From: Elusimicrobiaceae bacterium
GTDB lineage: Bacteria > Elusimicrobiota > Elusimicrobia > Elusimicrobiales > Elusimicrobiaceae
Reading direction: 5' to 3'
Assembly (NCBI GenBank): GCA_016281355.1
Contig: JAEEIL010000025.1
Location: 1 to 64,000 of the forward strand
DNA: 64,000 nucleotides
A program made the position numbers and the translations under genes. Of this stretch, positions 42,675-51,540 are shown one piece after another (within the stretch, counting starts at the first letter, position 1; every line of letters starts with the position of its first letter). Below the pieces are notes generated by a model. The model was given only the letters and a program-made list of their open reading frames with translations, ran no database searches and was not told the origin of the DNA.

Positions 42675-44117
42675 TTATCTAACTTGTTTTATGGCCCAAT
42701 CAAAAAATTTGCGCCAAGTGTAATAGATTTTTTGTGCTTCCTCGGCTGTTATTTGAGGGGAAATACGTTCATAATTTTTTAACTCGCGCCAAGCTGAAAT
42801 ATCAAGCCCGCGGCTTAATGCGGACATTAAAGCCACCCCTGTTAAAGTGCTTTCCTTTTGTTTGTTTTGGCAAATAGTCAAACCCAAAATTGCCGCCTGA
42901 AAAGCCACTAAATTTGCACCACTTAAACCACCCGATGTTTGCAAACTTTCCACATTATAGCCTTGTTGTTTTAAATAAAAGATTGCATCGCAAAGCAAAA
43001 ATACAAGCCCTCGCATGGAACCTGCAATAATATCTTCCTTTTTGGTGTTAGGTAAAAAATTTGCGAAAACCGGTTTTAAACCGAAATCAAAATAAGGCGA
43101 CCCTAAACCACCTAAAGCAGGCAAACATAAGACGGGGTTTTGGGCAGTTGCAAAAATTTTATCAAGTTTATGCACATTAAAATTAAACCCTAAATTTTTT
43201 AGCCAAGAAATAAAAGAGCCTGCCGTATTTAAAGGCACTTCAAGCAGATAATATGGCTCACGGCCGGGCCTGCTCCACGCAAGTGAAGTCAAAACCCCTT
43301 TAACATCCGCGCTTTTATGCCCTATATTTAAAAGGAAAAATGCACCTGTTCCGTAATTTATTAAAGCAGTACCCTTTTCCAAAACACCGCAAGCCGTGCA
43401 GGCAGCCTGTTGGTCCCCTGTAGAAACTGTAATTTTAATATTTTTATAAGTCCCGAAATCGCCAAAGCTTGTGGTAACATGCGGCAAAATATCAGAGGTT
43501 AGCCCGAAAGATTGTAAAATTTCTTCATCCCATTTAAAAGTATTGATATTAAAAAGCAAAGTACGCTGGGCGCAAGCAAAGTCACAGGCGAAAATTTTAC
43601 CGCCGCTTAAATGCCAAGTCAAATAACTTGTAACGGGGCCAACGCACAATCTACCTTCCTTAAAAGCGGTTTTAACTTCGGGGAAATTATTTAACCCCCA
43701 AACAATTTTTGCAGCGGAAAAATACGGCGTTTTATAAAGCCCGGTTTTTTGGTGGACAATTTCTTGTGTTAAATGGTTTTGGGCAATTTCCGCTTTAGCG
43801 CGGCCGTCAAGCCAACTTAAAGCCGGGGCTAAGGCTTTGCCGGTTAATTTATCCCAAAAAACTATGGTTGAACGTTGGGAAGAAATTGCAATTTCACTTA
43901 TTTGAGTGGCAGGTATTTCGTTTAAAATTTCTTCTATAACTTTTTGCGTGCTTGTAAGCAAATCAAGTGCTTTATATTCGCATCTGTCTTGTACGGAAGA
44001 AAGCACAACTTCGGCTTTTGCAAAAGCCGCCAAACAACCGTTTTGTTCCCCAAAAGCTGCCGCTTTTGTAGATGATGAACCTTGGTCTATTGCCAAAATA
44101 AAACTTTTATTTTTCAC
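42675..44117 (-). CDS. FGGY-family carbohydrate kinase
   Basis: Predicted product of 480 aa, starting at a GTG with GAGAG upstream. The N-terminal ATPase lobe has AIDQGSSSTKAAAF (about 9-22) and ISSQRSTIVFWD. The C-terminal lobe has LQTSGGLSGANLVAFQAAIL (about 385-404), the FGGY substrate and phosphate loop. Closest in style to glycerol kinases, but key GlpK motifs are diverged, so the sugar or polyol is uncertain. It lies 11 bases after the PD-(D/E)XK gene and could be co-transcribed. Confidence 0.82.
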   Translation of the reverse strand: MKNKSFILAIDQGSSSTKAAAFGEQNGCLAAFAKAEVVLSSVQDRCEYKALDLLTSTQKVIEEILNEIPATQISEIAISSQRSTIVFWDKLTGKALAPALSWLDGRAKAEIAQNHLTQEIVHQKTGLYKTPYFSAAKIVWGLNNFPEVKTAFKEGRLCVGPVTSYLTWHLSGGKIFACDFACAQRTLLFNINTFKWDEEILQSFGLTSDILPHVTTSFGDFGTYKNIKITVSTGDQQAACTACGVLEKGTALINYGTGAFFLLNIGHKSADVKGVLTSLAWSRPGREPYYLLEVPLNTAGSFISWLKNLGFNFNVHKLDKIFATAQNPVLCLPALGGLGSPYFDFGLKPVFANFLPNTKKEDIIAGSMRGLVFLLCDAIFYLKQQGYNVESLQTSGGLSGANLVAFQAAILGLTICQNKQKESTLTGVALMSALSRGLDISAWRELKNYERISPQITAEEAQKIYYTWRKFFDWAIKQVR

Positions 44118-44128
44118 TTATTCTCTCT

Positions 44129-45280
44129 TTAATTATCAGTTTTAATACACTGTAATTTATTTATAATTTCTTTAGTTGTCAAAGCACGCAACTGTTGTTT
44201 CTTGTCTTCGCTGATTTCATGGTCATCAAGCAAAGCCAAGATACTTTTTACCGTCGGTTTTAAAGTTTTATCAAGTAAATTATTTTGTTTTAAAAATTCT
44301 ATGGTTTTTTCTTCATCTTTAAAAGTTAGAATTTCTTCTTCTTTAAGTTCCGCTTTGTAAGAGGTGCCGAAACTTATATTTAAGTTTTGTTCTTTTAAAA
44401 TTTTAATAATTTCCGCTTTCAAAGCACGGCCTTCATCCGAAAGCTTACCAAGTCGGTCAATTTTTTCCGCTAGAGTTTCCTGCGGTTTTTCCTGCTCGGC
44501 TTTCGGTTCGGGGTTTAAATTCCAAACAGGACAGCTGCCGCGGTAATCACACCAACGGCAAGATTGTTCAGACGGCGTCGGCTCAAATTTTTCTGCTAAA
44601 ATATTTTCAGCGGTCTTCATCGCACCTTTCCAAAAAATATCAAGTTCCTCTTTATCAACAGGCTTAAAACTGTCTTCCGTTAAAGTAGGAAGATGGTAAA
44701 AAAGCATTTTTTCTATTTTGATTTTTTGGACTTCTATATCACGAGTCTGAACAAGTGGTAAAAGTTTTGGGCTGTTTTCCAAAAGTTTTTGATAAAACAT
44801 AAGTTGGTCCGGCTCACGCTTTAAAGTTTTACCGGTTTTATAATCTAAAATTGCAAGTTTACCATCACCCAAATAATCAATTCTATCCACAATACCCATG
44901 ACGGTTAAACCGTCAATATCGGCGTAAACTTTCATTTCGGTAGAAAGGGGATGCAAATTTTCGGCTACATGCTTTTCATAATATTTTTTTATGATTTCCT
45001 GGCCTTCTAAAAAACCTTCGTGCTCTTTTTCCGGGCTACCGTAACCCTTTTCTTCCCAAGTTTGTGCAGACCATTTTTGCTTAAAAAATTTCAAGGCATC
45101 TTCAAGTGGGGGGAATTGCGGAGTAGAATAAAGATATTCCATCACACTATGCAAAATTGTACCGAAGGAAAAGAAATATTTTGGCTTTTCCGGTATTTTT
45201 AGAATATAGCGGAATTTGTATTTTAACGGGCATTCCCTGTAAAGCCCCATTTTTGATTGTGAATAGAAAAACTGCGCCAT
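44129..45280 (-). CDS. PD-(D/E)XK nuclease-family protein (AddB/RecB C-terminal-like)
   Basis: Predicted product of 383 aa. YRECPLKYKFRYIL near the N-terminus and CRWCDYRGSCPVW near residue 250 supply the four cysteines of the iron-sulfur staple found in AddB and Cas4-type nucleases. The active site lies in DRIDYLGDGKLAILDYKTGK (about 132-151), with Asp and D-x-K. The C-terminal 120 residues are helical and unusual. It has no helicase partner beside it and no CRISPR array in the window, so a repair or processing role is more likely than Cas4. TATCAT (45287-45292) is six bases before the ATG, so it looks leaderless. Confidence 0.85.
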   Translation of the reverse strand: MAQFFYSQSKMGLYRECPLKYKFRYILKIPEKPKYFFSFGTILHSVMEYLYSTPQFPPLEDALKFFKQKWSAQTWEEKGYGSPEKEHEGFLEGQEIIKKYYEKHVAENLHPLSTEMKVYADIDGLTVMGIVDRIDYLGDGKLAILDYKTGKTLKREPDQLMFYQKLLENSPKLLPLVQTRDIEVQKIKIEKMLFYHLPTLTEDSFKPVDKEELDIFWKGAMKTAENILAEKFEPTPSEQSCRWCDYRGSCPVWNLNPEPKAEQEKPQETLAEKIDRLGKLSDEGRALKAEIIKILKEQNLNISFGTSYKAELKEEEILTFKDEEKTIEFLKQNNLLDKTLKPTVKSILALLDDHEISEDKKQQLRALTTKEIINKLQCIKTDN

Positions 45281-45326
45281 ATATAAATGATACCATTTTA
45301 TTGGGGAATTTATTCTATCAAAATTA

Positions 45327-47117
45327 TTATTTATAAAAACGTCTAAACACCGTAAACCCTTCTTTAATAGTGTTTGGATCTATCGGTGTATTAACAGGTT
45401 GGTAAAGATTATCATATTGCTGAATAGAACCGAAAACATCAAAAACCATAATTTCATTACCTGCACGAATAACTTTGTCTTCATAGCCGGATAGTATAAT
45501 AAAAGGCCTTGGAGTATTATTAAACAAATTATATCCTATCGAATAGTCGGAAGTAGGGTTGGAACATTTATAAACTTCTTGAATAATAGTTGGTGCTATA
45601 TCGTTATGGGAAGTAAGATAATCGACCTGTAAAGCATTATCTTTCCTAGGCTGATAAATAATTAAAGGTACTTTTGTTTGATAATCACTAAAATTACCAT
45701 TATGTCCCCAGAAATTATTATGGGAATCATTAATTTCCTGGCTATGGTCCCCTGTAATAACTATAAAGGTATTTTCAAGTAAATTATGTTTTTTTAAATC
45801 ATTTAGCAGGCGGTCTATCAATTTATCAGAAAAATAAACTGAATTTTTATATTGATTCATATAAGGTGTAGGATCAGTACTTTTTGTTAAAAGCAAGTAA
45901 TTCAGTTCTTTAGCCGGGGTAAAAATTTTGTCTTTAGGGGGGTAATCATAAGCATGGGGAGCATCCAAAAATATAAATCCGAAAAACGGCATATTTAAGT
46001 CGCGTTTTTTTAAAAATTCTTCAAAATCTTCCACGGCATTTATATCCCTTTCCCAAGATGTATTACCTTTAGAACCGATACGCAAATCTTTTATAGGCGC
46101 AAAAACATTACGGTAGAATGTTGGACTTCTTAAATCCGCACTTGCAAATATTGCCGGTTTATACCCCATTTCCAATGCTTTACTGATTAACACCGGTGGC
46201 AAATTTAAACTTGTAAAATCATCCCAATAAGTACGGGGCAAAGAATAAAACAAAGAAAATATACCGGTTTCAGTACCGTTTCCTCCTGAAATATGGTTAT
46301 TAAAAACAGTCATTCCAGGCTGTTTTGCCCAGTTAGATACAAGCGGCATAACATCTGTATTAAGCATATCAGCGCGCAAAGAATCTATTGTAATAATTAA
46401 AACATTCGTATTTGATACACCGCAATTCATAGGGTTAATTGGATAATTTAAACTGCCTTTTTTAGGTATAGAATAAGGATCCTTCTTCGCTTTAAACCCC
46501 CATTTGGCAAGCCTGCGGTCTGCAGACATTGGGAAAGCCAAAGGTAATATTTTGCGCTGGGATATTATGGACGGTACCATCATAAATTTACCCCAAGCAT
46601 AAAAGCAATTATAACTCAAAAAACAAAGCAACCAAAAAGCTGAAAAAATTAAAATCCATTTTTTGTTTAGAGATATTAGCCTCGAAAGAAATAAAAAACC
46701 TATCTCCAAACCGATAAGCAGTATAATACTACCGACAGTCATCAACCACATACTGACAGGAAAAACAAATATTTCGCTACCGGCAGGGCCGAAAAATAAT
46801 CCCAACATAGCAAGCCCGATATGAAAGCGATATTGGGAAAAAACAAATAAATCTATCAACAAAAATAAAGAAAATAGGACCCCAAAAAACACACAAGCAA
46901 AATTTAAAATCGGTTTAGCAATATACTTAAATGGCAAGCACAAAAGCCCCATAATCCATGCAAACGTAAAAATATGCGAAAATAAAAATAATGTAGCAAA
47001 ACTGATACCTATAAAATCTAAAGTAATACCGTTAATTTTAAAAAATCCTACAGAAATCAAACACCATAAAAGGCCGTTAATTAAAACAAAAGTGAATAAA
47101 TTTCCTTTTTTTTCCAT
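45327..47117 (-). CDS. YejM/PbgA-like inner-membrane sulfatase-fold protein
   Basis: Predicted product of 596 aa. Five N-terminal membrane helices (about 1-190, DUF3413-like) precede a periplasmic alkaline-phosphatase-fold domain. VLIITIDSLRADML (about 235-248) and HISGGNGTETGIFSLFYSLP (about 272-291) match PbgA/YejM, where the domain is largely a lipid sensor rather than a hydrolase. VITGDHSQEIND (about 472-483) is the sulfatase metal motif. In enterobacteria the protein senses lipopolysaccharide and controls LpxC. An extended -10 TGA-TATAAT (47124-47132) sits six bases before the ATG. Confidence 0.85.
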   Translation of the reverse strand: MEKKGNLFTFVLINGLLWCLISVGFFKINGITLDFIGISFATLFLFSHIFTFAWIMGLLCLPFKYIAKPILNFACVFFGVLFSLFLLIDLFVFSQYRFHIGLAMLGLFFGPAGSEIFVFPVSMWLMTVGSIILLIGLEIGFLFLSRLISLNKKWILIFSAFWLLCFLSYNCFYAWGKFMMVPSIISQRKILPLAFPMSADRRLAKWGFKAKKDPYSIPKKGSLNYPINPMNCGVSNTNVLIITIDSLRADMLNTDVMPLVSNWAKQPGMTVFNNHISGGNGTETGIFSLFYSLPRTYWDDFTSLNLPPVLISKALEMGYKPAIFASADLRSPTFYRNVFAPIKDLRIGSKGNTSWERDINAVEDFEEFLKKRDLNMPFFGFIFLDAPHAYDYPPKDKIFTPAKELNYLLLTKSTDPTPYMNQYKNSVYFSDKLIDRLLNDLKKHNLLENTFIVITGDHSQEINDSHNNFWGHNGNFSDYQTKVPLIIYQPRKDNALQVDYLTSHNDIAPTIIQEVYKCSNPTSDYSIGYNLFNNTPRPFIILSGYEDKVIRAGNEIMVFDVFGSIQQYDNLYQPVNTPIDPNTIKEGFTVFRRFYK

Positions 47118-47146
47118 ATTAAAATTATATCATTTCGTAAATTTTG

Positions 47147-47214
47147 TTGACAAATCTGTTTCGTTTTATTATAATTATTTAAGATTATTTTAAATAATCT
47201 ATTATAATTATTTA
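47147..47214 (+). promoter_or_regulatory. Consensus promoter with palindrome and direct repeats
   Basis: TTGACA (47147-47152), 17 bases, TATAAT (47170-47175). The palindrome AGATTATTT-T-AAATAATCT (47182-47200) starts at the predicted +1. The 14-base direct repeat ATTATAATTATTTA at 47168-47181 and 47201-47214 flanks the palindrome at a 33-bp period, about three helical turns. Confidence 0.7.
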
Positions 47215-47226
47215 GGGGGGTAATTT

Positions 47227-47598
47227 ATGGAATATGCAAAAAAGTGTTTTAGGTTATATTTTTCCTTATCGGGCAGGGCAAGCAGGCGTGAGTTTTGGAG
47301 TTTCACATTTTTTGTCTTTATTATTGCGTTTGGAATTGTGTTTACGGAAGTTTTAATCTTGCCGGATACGATATTCAATTTAACAGGCATAGCACCGCTT
47401 TCAATTTGGTTTATTTTTTGCTTTTTCCCGATGTTAAGTGTAAGCGCACGCCGTTTGCATGACATAGATTTTAGCGCATGGTGGCTATTGCTTGCCTTAT
47501 TTCCGCCGTTTCATATAATTCTGATATTGTTTTACTTATTGCCCGGCTCTAACAGAATAAACAGTTACGGTGAAGAACCAAAAGCAGCTACTATTTAA
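47227..47598 (+). CDS. DUF805-family small membrane protein
   Basis: Predicted product of 123 aa. CFRLYFSLSGRASRREFWSF (about 7-26) and ARRLHDIDFSAWW (about 76-88) are the DUF805 hallmarks, with three to four membrane helices between and after them. Function is unknown in the family. GGGGGG ribosome site. It has the most elaborate promoter of the region. Confidence 0.9.
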   Translation: MEYAKKCFRLYFSLSGRASRREFWSFTFFVFIIAFGIVFTEVLILPDTIFNLTGIAPLSIWFIFCFFPMLSVSARRLHDIDFSAWWLLLALFPPFHIILILFYLLPGSNRINSYGEEPKAATI

Positions 47599-48649
47599 AT
47601 AAACTTTCTACGAAAAACATAGCAGCGGCAAGTATCGCACCGGCAGGAATTGTAATAAACCATGCCCAAACGATACGGCGTGCTACGCCCCAATGAACGG
47701 CTGTCATGCGTTTAAACATCCCAACGCCAACGATACCACCTGTTATAACATGTGTGGTACTTACAGGTATACCAAGTAATGAAGAAATAAATAAGGACAT
47801 TGCTGCACCGGATTCTGCACAAAAACCGTCAATCGGTTTAAGGCGCGTAATTTTTTGCCCCATGGTTTTAATAATACGCCAGCCGCCTGAAAGTGTACCC
47901 AAAGCAATTGCGGCATAACAGGCAATTTTTACACTTTGCGGAATAAATAATTCGGCGTTTGGAACAATAAATTGTTCATACTCGTGATGCGTCATTATCA
48001 CTTTTGCGATAGGCAAAATTGTATCTGGATTGGTGGCGACAGCACTAAATAAAATCATACCGATTATACCCATAGTTTTTTGTGCATCGTTGCCGGAGTA
48101 ACCCAAACAAAATGCTGACGCGGAAAACAGTTCAGCTTTTCTAAAAAAAGCATCAACTTTTTTATATTTAAAGAAAGCACCGATCCTAAAAACTATACTT
48201 GCAACAGCAATACTAAGTAACATGCCGACCGTAGGTGCAATAACAATAAAGGCAATAACTTTTAAAACACCCGAAGTCACCAAAGCTGGAATACCGGCTT
48301 TAGCCACACCGGCACCGATAAGCCCACCCACCAAAGCGTGTGAAGAACTTGAAGGAAGCCCAAAAAACCAGGTAATTAAATTCCAACCGCAAGCGCCGAA
48401 AAGTGCTGCAAAAATAACGCTGTTATCAACGACGCTGATATCAATAATACCGCCACCGATAGTTTTAGCAATATGCATCTCAAAAAACAAAAATGCGATA
48501 ACGTTAAAAAACGCAGCCGACCACACAGCCACACGCGGGCTTAAAACGCGTGTAGAAATAACGGTAGACACAGAATTAGCAGCATCATGAAAGCCGTTAA
48601 GATAATCAAAAAATAATGCTAAAGCAATTAGTAAAATTATTGCAGTCAT
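47591..48649 (-). CDS. pit: PiT-family inorganic phosphate transporter
   Basis: Predicted product of 352 aa with about ten membrane helices. The duplicated PiT signature is present: DYLNGFHDAANSVSTVISTR (about 14-33) and, in the second half, GIPVSTTHVITGGIVGVG (about 295-312). It moves metal-phosphate or phosphate with protons or sodium. Follows its DUF47 partner by two bases on the same transcript. The gene end overlaps the DUF805 end on the other strand by 8 bases. Confidence 0.93.
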   Translation of the reverse strand: MTAIILLIALALFFDYLNGFHDAANSVSTVISTRVLSPRVAVWSAAFFNVIAFLFFEMHIAKTIGGGIIDISVVDNSVIFAALFGACGWNLITWFFGLPSSSSHALVGGLIGAGVAKAGIPALVTSGVLKVIAFIVIAPTVGMLLSIAVASIVFRIGAFFKYKKVDAFFRKAELFSASAFCLGYSGNDAQKTMGIIGMILFSAVATNPDTILPIAKVIMTHHEYEQFIVPNAELFIPQSVKIACYAAIALGTLSGGWRIIKTMGQKITRLKPIDGFCAESGAAMSLFISSLLGIPVSTTHVITGGIVGVGMFKRMTAVHWGVARRIVWAWFITIPAGAILAAAMFFVESLFK

Positions 48650-48651
48650 AA

Positions 48652-49272
48652 TTAATTATTTTTTACCAAAATTGACTCAACTATATTTGCCGTATGTTCG
48701 CACAAATCTGTTACATTTTCGCAAGTTTCATACATTTCTTTCTTTTTTATGACGACAATTGGGTTTGCATTTTCATCATTTAAAAGGGTGGAAATGGCTT
48801 CATCACGCAAAATATCTGCCATATTTTCAAGGCGGTTAATTTCAACACATTGCTCCATAACTTCTTTGGAATGTTTTCTGTGTTTAAGCCCGTGCACAAC
48901 TTTTTGAAGTGCTAAAACAGATTGTTCAATAAGATCCGCAAATTTATGGCTATATTCACCTGGGGTTAAAAGTTTGTAAATATAGTAACGTTTGGTTATC
49001 ATATAAATACCGTCAATAATATTATCGGTAGAATTAGATAAATCAAGCATATCTTCACGGTCAAAAGGGGTGATAAAACTTTCATTAAGTTTATCAATAA
49101 TGCGGTGGCTGACTTCATCCCCGTCGTGTTCAATGGCATGCATTTTATCAATATTATCAGCGGTGACGGCCGGTTTAGTAATAATTTCTTTAAAAAGTTG
49201 GGCGCCTTTTACTACATTATCAATTTGGCGGTCAAATAAATCAAAAAATTTTGTTTCTTTTGGCATGAACAT
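48652..49272 (-). CDS. DUF47 (PhoU-like) phosphate transport regulator
   Basis: Predicted product of 206 aa, all-helical, PhoU-like. FFDLFDRQIDNVVKGAQLF, HAIEHDGDEVSHRIIDKLNE-type metal-binding acidic motifs and NRLENMADILRDE near residue 140 match DUF47 proteins, usually paired with PiT transporters. GGAGAT lies 8 bases before the first ATG. The leader contains a short frame and a terminator hairpin, see separate entries. Confidence 0.92.
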   Translation of the reverse strand: MFMPKETKFFDLFDRQIDNVVKGAQLFKEIITKPAVTADNIDKMHAIEHDGDEVSHRIIDKLNESFITPFDREDMLDLSNSTDNIIDGIYMITKRYYIYKLLTPGEYSHKFADLIEQSVLALQKVVHGLKHRKHSKEVMEQCVEINRLENMADILRDEAISTLLNDENANPIVVIKKKEMYETCENVTDLCEHTANIVESILVKNN

Positions 49273-49289
49273 AATAATTATCTCCTATA

Positions 49290-49316
49290 AAAAAGGCAGA
49301 CACAAAAGTATCTGCC
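49290..49316 (-). terminator. Terminator hairpin inside the DUF47-pit leader
   Basis: On the minus strand GGCAGA / TCTGCC with a 10-base loop is followed by six Ts, just ahead of the DUF47 ribosome site. There is no minus-strand gene upstream for it to end, so it is an attenuator or the 3' end of a small RNA. Confidence 0.7.
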
Positions 49317-49322
49317 ACAAAA

Positions 49323-49376
49323 TCAGAAGGCGAAATTCGCTCTTACACAATTAAAACTTTTATAAAGTTCTTGCAT
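49323..49376 (-). CDS. Possible 17-residue leader peptide of the phosphate-transport operon
   Basis: On the minus strand an ATG at 49376 sits exactly at the predicted +1 of an extended -10 promoter (TGA-TATAAT, 49383-49391). The frame encodes MQELYKSFNCVRANFAF and stops seven bases before the terminator hairpin. The geometry is that of a transcription-attenuation leader, but the peptide has no run of a single amino acid. It may instead be an 87-base small RNA. Confidence 0.35.
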   Translation of the reverse strand: MQELYKSFNCVRANFAF

Positions 49377-49456
49377 ACTTTAATTATATCAAATTTTTAG
49401 CGGTATTATTTTAAGTTAAAATTTGCTAAAATATAAAGGTAGAAAATTTATTTATC

Positions 49457-49528
49457 GCCCCCATAGCTCAATGGATAGAGCACCTGCCTTCTAAGCAGGG
49501 GATTACAGTTCGATTCTGTATGGGGGTA
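49457..49528 (+). tRNA. tRNA-Arg (anticodon UCU)
   Basis: The acceptor GCCCCCA pairs with TGGGGGT (first pair G-T). The anticodon stem CCTGC/GCAGG holds the loop CTTCTAA, giving UCU. The T-arm is TACAG-TTCGATT-CTGTA. CCA is not encoded. Confidence 0.95.
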
Positions 49529-49545
49529 CTTTTTATAATATATCT

Positions 49546-50055
49546 ATGAAATTAACTGTAATTTGCGCAGACATTACCGCCTTAAAAATTGATGCCATAG
49601 TAAATGCGGCAAACCGCACTTTGCTTGGCGGTGGGGGTGTTGACGGTGCAATACACCGTGCGGCAGGCCCAAAACTTTTGGAATTTTGCAAAACACTCGG
49701 CGGATGCAATACCGGGGAAGCCAAAATAACACCGGGGTTTAATTTGCAGGCAAAATATATTATTCACACCGTCGGCCCCGTTTGGTACGGAGGGGCAAAT
49801 AATGAGGCGGAACTTTTAAAAAACTGCTACAAAAACTCCTTAAAATCAGCGGAAACTTATAATTGCAAAAATATTGCTTTTCCATGCATTTCGACGGGGG
49901 TATATCGTTTTCCTAAAGAACAAGCGGCACAAATTGCAATAAACACCGTTAAAGAAATTACCCCACAATTAAAACAAGTAAAAGAAGTAATTTTTGCCTG
50001 TTTTTCCGAGCAAGACAAAGCAATTTACGATAAATATGTAAATATGATAAAATAA
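49546..50055 (+). CDS. Macrodomain protein (YmdB-type O-acetyl-ADP-ribose deacetylase)
   Basis: Predicted product of 169 aa, a lone macrodomain. [20 protein letters not shown] (about 16-35) is the ADP-ribose-binding signature, and [12 protein letters not shown] (about 109-120) is the second loop. The family hydrolyses O-acetyl-ADP-ribose or removes mono-ADP-ribose. TATAAT (49534-49539) sits six bases before the ATG, so the mRNA may be leaderless; read-through from tRNA-Arg is also possible. Confidence 0.92.
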   Translation: MKLTVICADITALKIDAIVNAANRTLLGGGGVDGAIHRAAGPKLLEFCKTLGGCNTGEAKITPGFNLQAKYIIHTVGPVWYGGANNEAELLKNCYKNSLKSAETYNCKNIAFPCISTGVYRFPKEQAAQIAINTVKEITPQLKQVKEVIFACFSEQDKAIYDKYVNMIK

Positions 50056-50073
50056 AAACAGTGAGGATGATTT

Positions 50074-51537
50074 ATGAAAAAATTAACATTTTTATTTTTA
50101 CTTGTTTTTTGTGTTGTTCTTTTGTGGGCAGCGAACTCTTCTAATACCCAAAGGGAATCCATAGTCAATTTAAAAAATGAGATACGAAATAACATTAAGG
50201 ATAAACAATTTAAATCTAAAACTCTAAACATGGTTATTGAATTGGAAGAACCGACGGAGTATCAAAAAAACCAGATATATAATTTATTCAATAATTTGTG
50301 CGCAAATGCAAAAAAATCAAACATCACAGATATAGGGGGTTTAATTGCTTTTATTAATTCCCAAATCCCGGGCGACCCGGAAGATACCAAAGATTACACT
50401 TTATTTAAATACGCTTTCCCCGAAAGCAAAGGCCAAGCGCCGAAAGGTTCTTTTGACTGTGATTCCCGCTCCTTATTGGTATTAAGTGTTTTGGAAGCTT
50501 TGGGCAAAAGCCAAAACATTAAACTTGTCGACTTAACCGGCCATGTTATTTTAACAGATATAAAGACAAAAAAATATTTTGACTTAACTCTAAAAGACAT
50601 AAATGTAGTACCGGACCAAGATAAGCTTTTACTTTCAAATATTCTATTTAAAAATGATGATTTAAAATCTTTACTATTAACAAATATTGCCACAGATTAT
50701 GCAAGTAAAGGTGCAGGTAATGTCGTATTAAATAAAGAGGGGGATAAAGAAACCTTACAAAAGGCCCAAAAACTCCTAGAAGAAGCCATAACCCTTAACC
50801 CTAGGAATATTGCCGCTATTAACAACGCAAAATATGTACTCTCAGTAATGCCGCAAGAGAAAGTTTACGATGAAGAAGGCTACCGTGATTACACTGCCGG
50901 ATATGATGAAATGAAACAAAAAGAAGCTATTTATAATGTATTGACTTTAAGCGTATTAATTCAAAATTATACAGATAATAATCAAGCACCTATTCCTAAC
51001 TTATTTGTTTGCAAAGAAACACCTTATTGCCCCGAAACACCTGCCCAAGAGCAAGCTGTAAGTGATTTTGCCAAAGCATTTAAAGGTAGTTCTTATATTG
51101 CTAATTATACTCTTAACCAAGTGTTACAAAAACTATTTTATGCAAATTTATATTCAGAATTTTTACGCTTGGGCAATGGCCTTTTAAAAGAAAATGCTTT
51201 AGATTCCATCCCCGGCATATGGCAATTTTATAAACAAATGGCAATATCCGCAGCATTGACTTTTGATTTCGATTCTTTTAAACAGTTTTACAATAAAGTT
51301 AAAAACAAAGATAAAGAATTAGAATACCTTTACGACGCTGTAGATATAGTTTTAGGGACAAAATCCGCTGAACAAGTCGCCCAAGATTATAAAAACCGTG
51401 AATCTTATCCTAATGATTTATACAGATACATAACAGACGACAGACTCAATAATGATATGTTTTACGCTATAGATTTATTAAAAGCATGGAATAGCTTTCC
51501 GCAATTTAAAAATGAGGTTAAAAATTTAATTAAATAG
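50074..51537 (+). CDS. Exported transglutaminase-like protein with TPR-like segment
   Basis: Predicted product of 487 aa with a signal peptide (about 1-20). FDCDSRSLLVLSVLEALG (Cys about 128), LTGHVIL (His about 156) and KYFDLT (Asp about 169) have the order and spacing of a transglutaminase-like Cys-His-Asp triad. A TPR-like pair with LQKAQKLLEEAITLNPRNIA follows (about 228-260). The C-terminal 200 residues are helical and unassigned. Activity could be protease or peptide modification, but it has not been shown. The next gene starts three bases after its stop. Confidence 0.6.
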   Translation: MKKLTFLFLLVFCVVLLWAANSSNTQRESIVNLKNEIRNNIKDKQFKSKTLNMVIELEEPTEYQKNQIYNLFNNLCANAKKSNITDIGGLIAFINSQIPGDPEDTKDYTLFKYAFPESKGQAPKGSFDCDSRSLLVLSVLEALGKSQNIKLVDLTGHVILTDIKTKKYFDLTLKDINVVPDQDKLLLSNILFKNDDLKSLLLTNIATDYASKGAGNVVLNKEGDKETLQKAQKLLEEAITLNPRNIAAINNAKYVLSVMPQEKVYDEEGYRDYTAGYDEMKQKEAIYNVLTLSVLIQNYTDNNQAPIPNLFVCKETPYCPETPAQEQAVSDFAKAFKGSSYIANYTLNQVLQKLFYANLYSEFLRLGNGLLKENALDSIPGIWQFYKQMAISAALTFDFDSFKQFYNKVKNKDKELEYLYDAVDIVLGTKSAEQVAQDYKNRESYPNDLYRYITDDRLNNDMFYAIDLLKAWNSFPQFKNEVKNLIK

Positions 51538-51540
51538 TTT

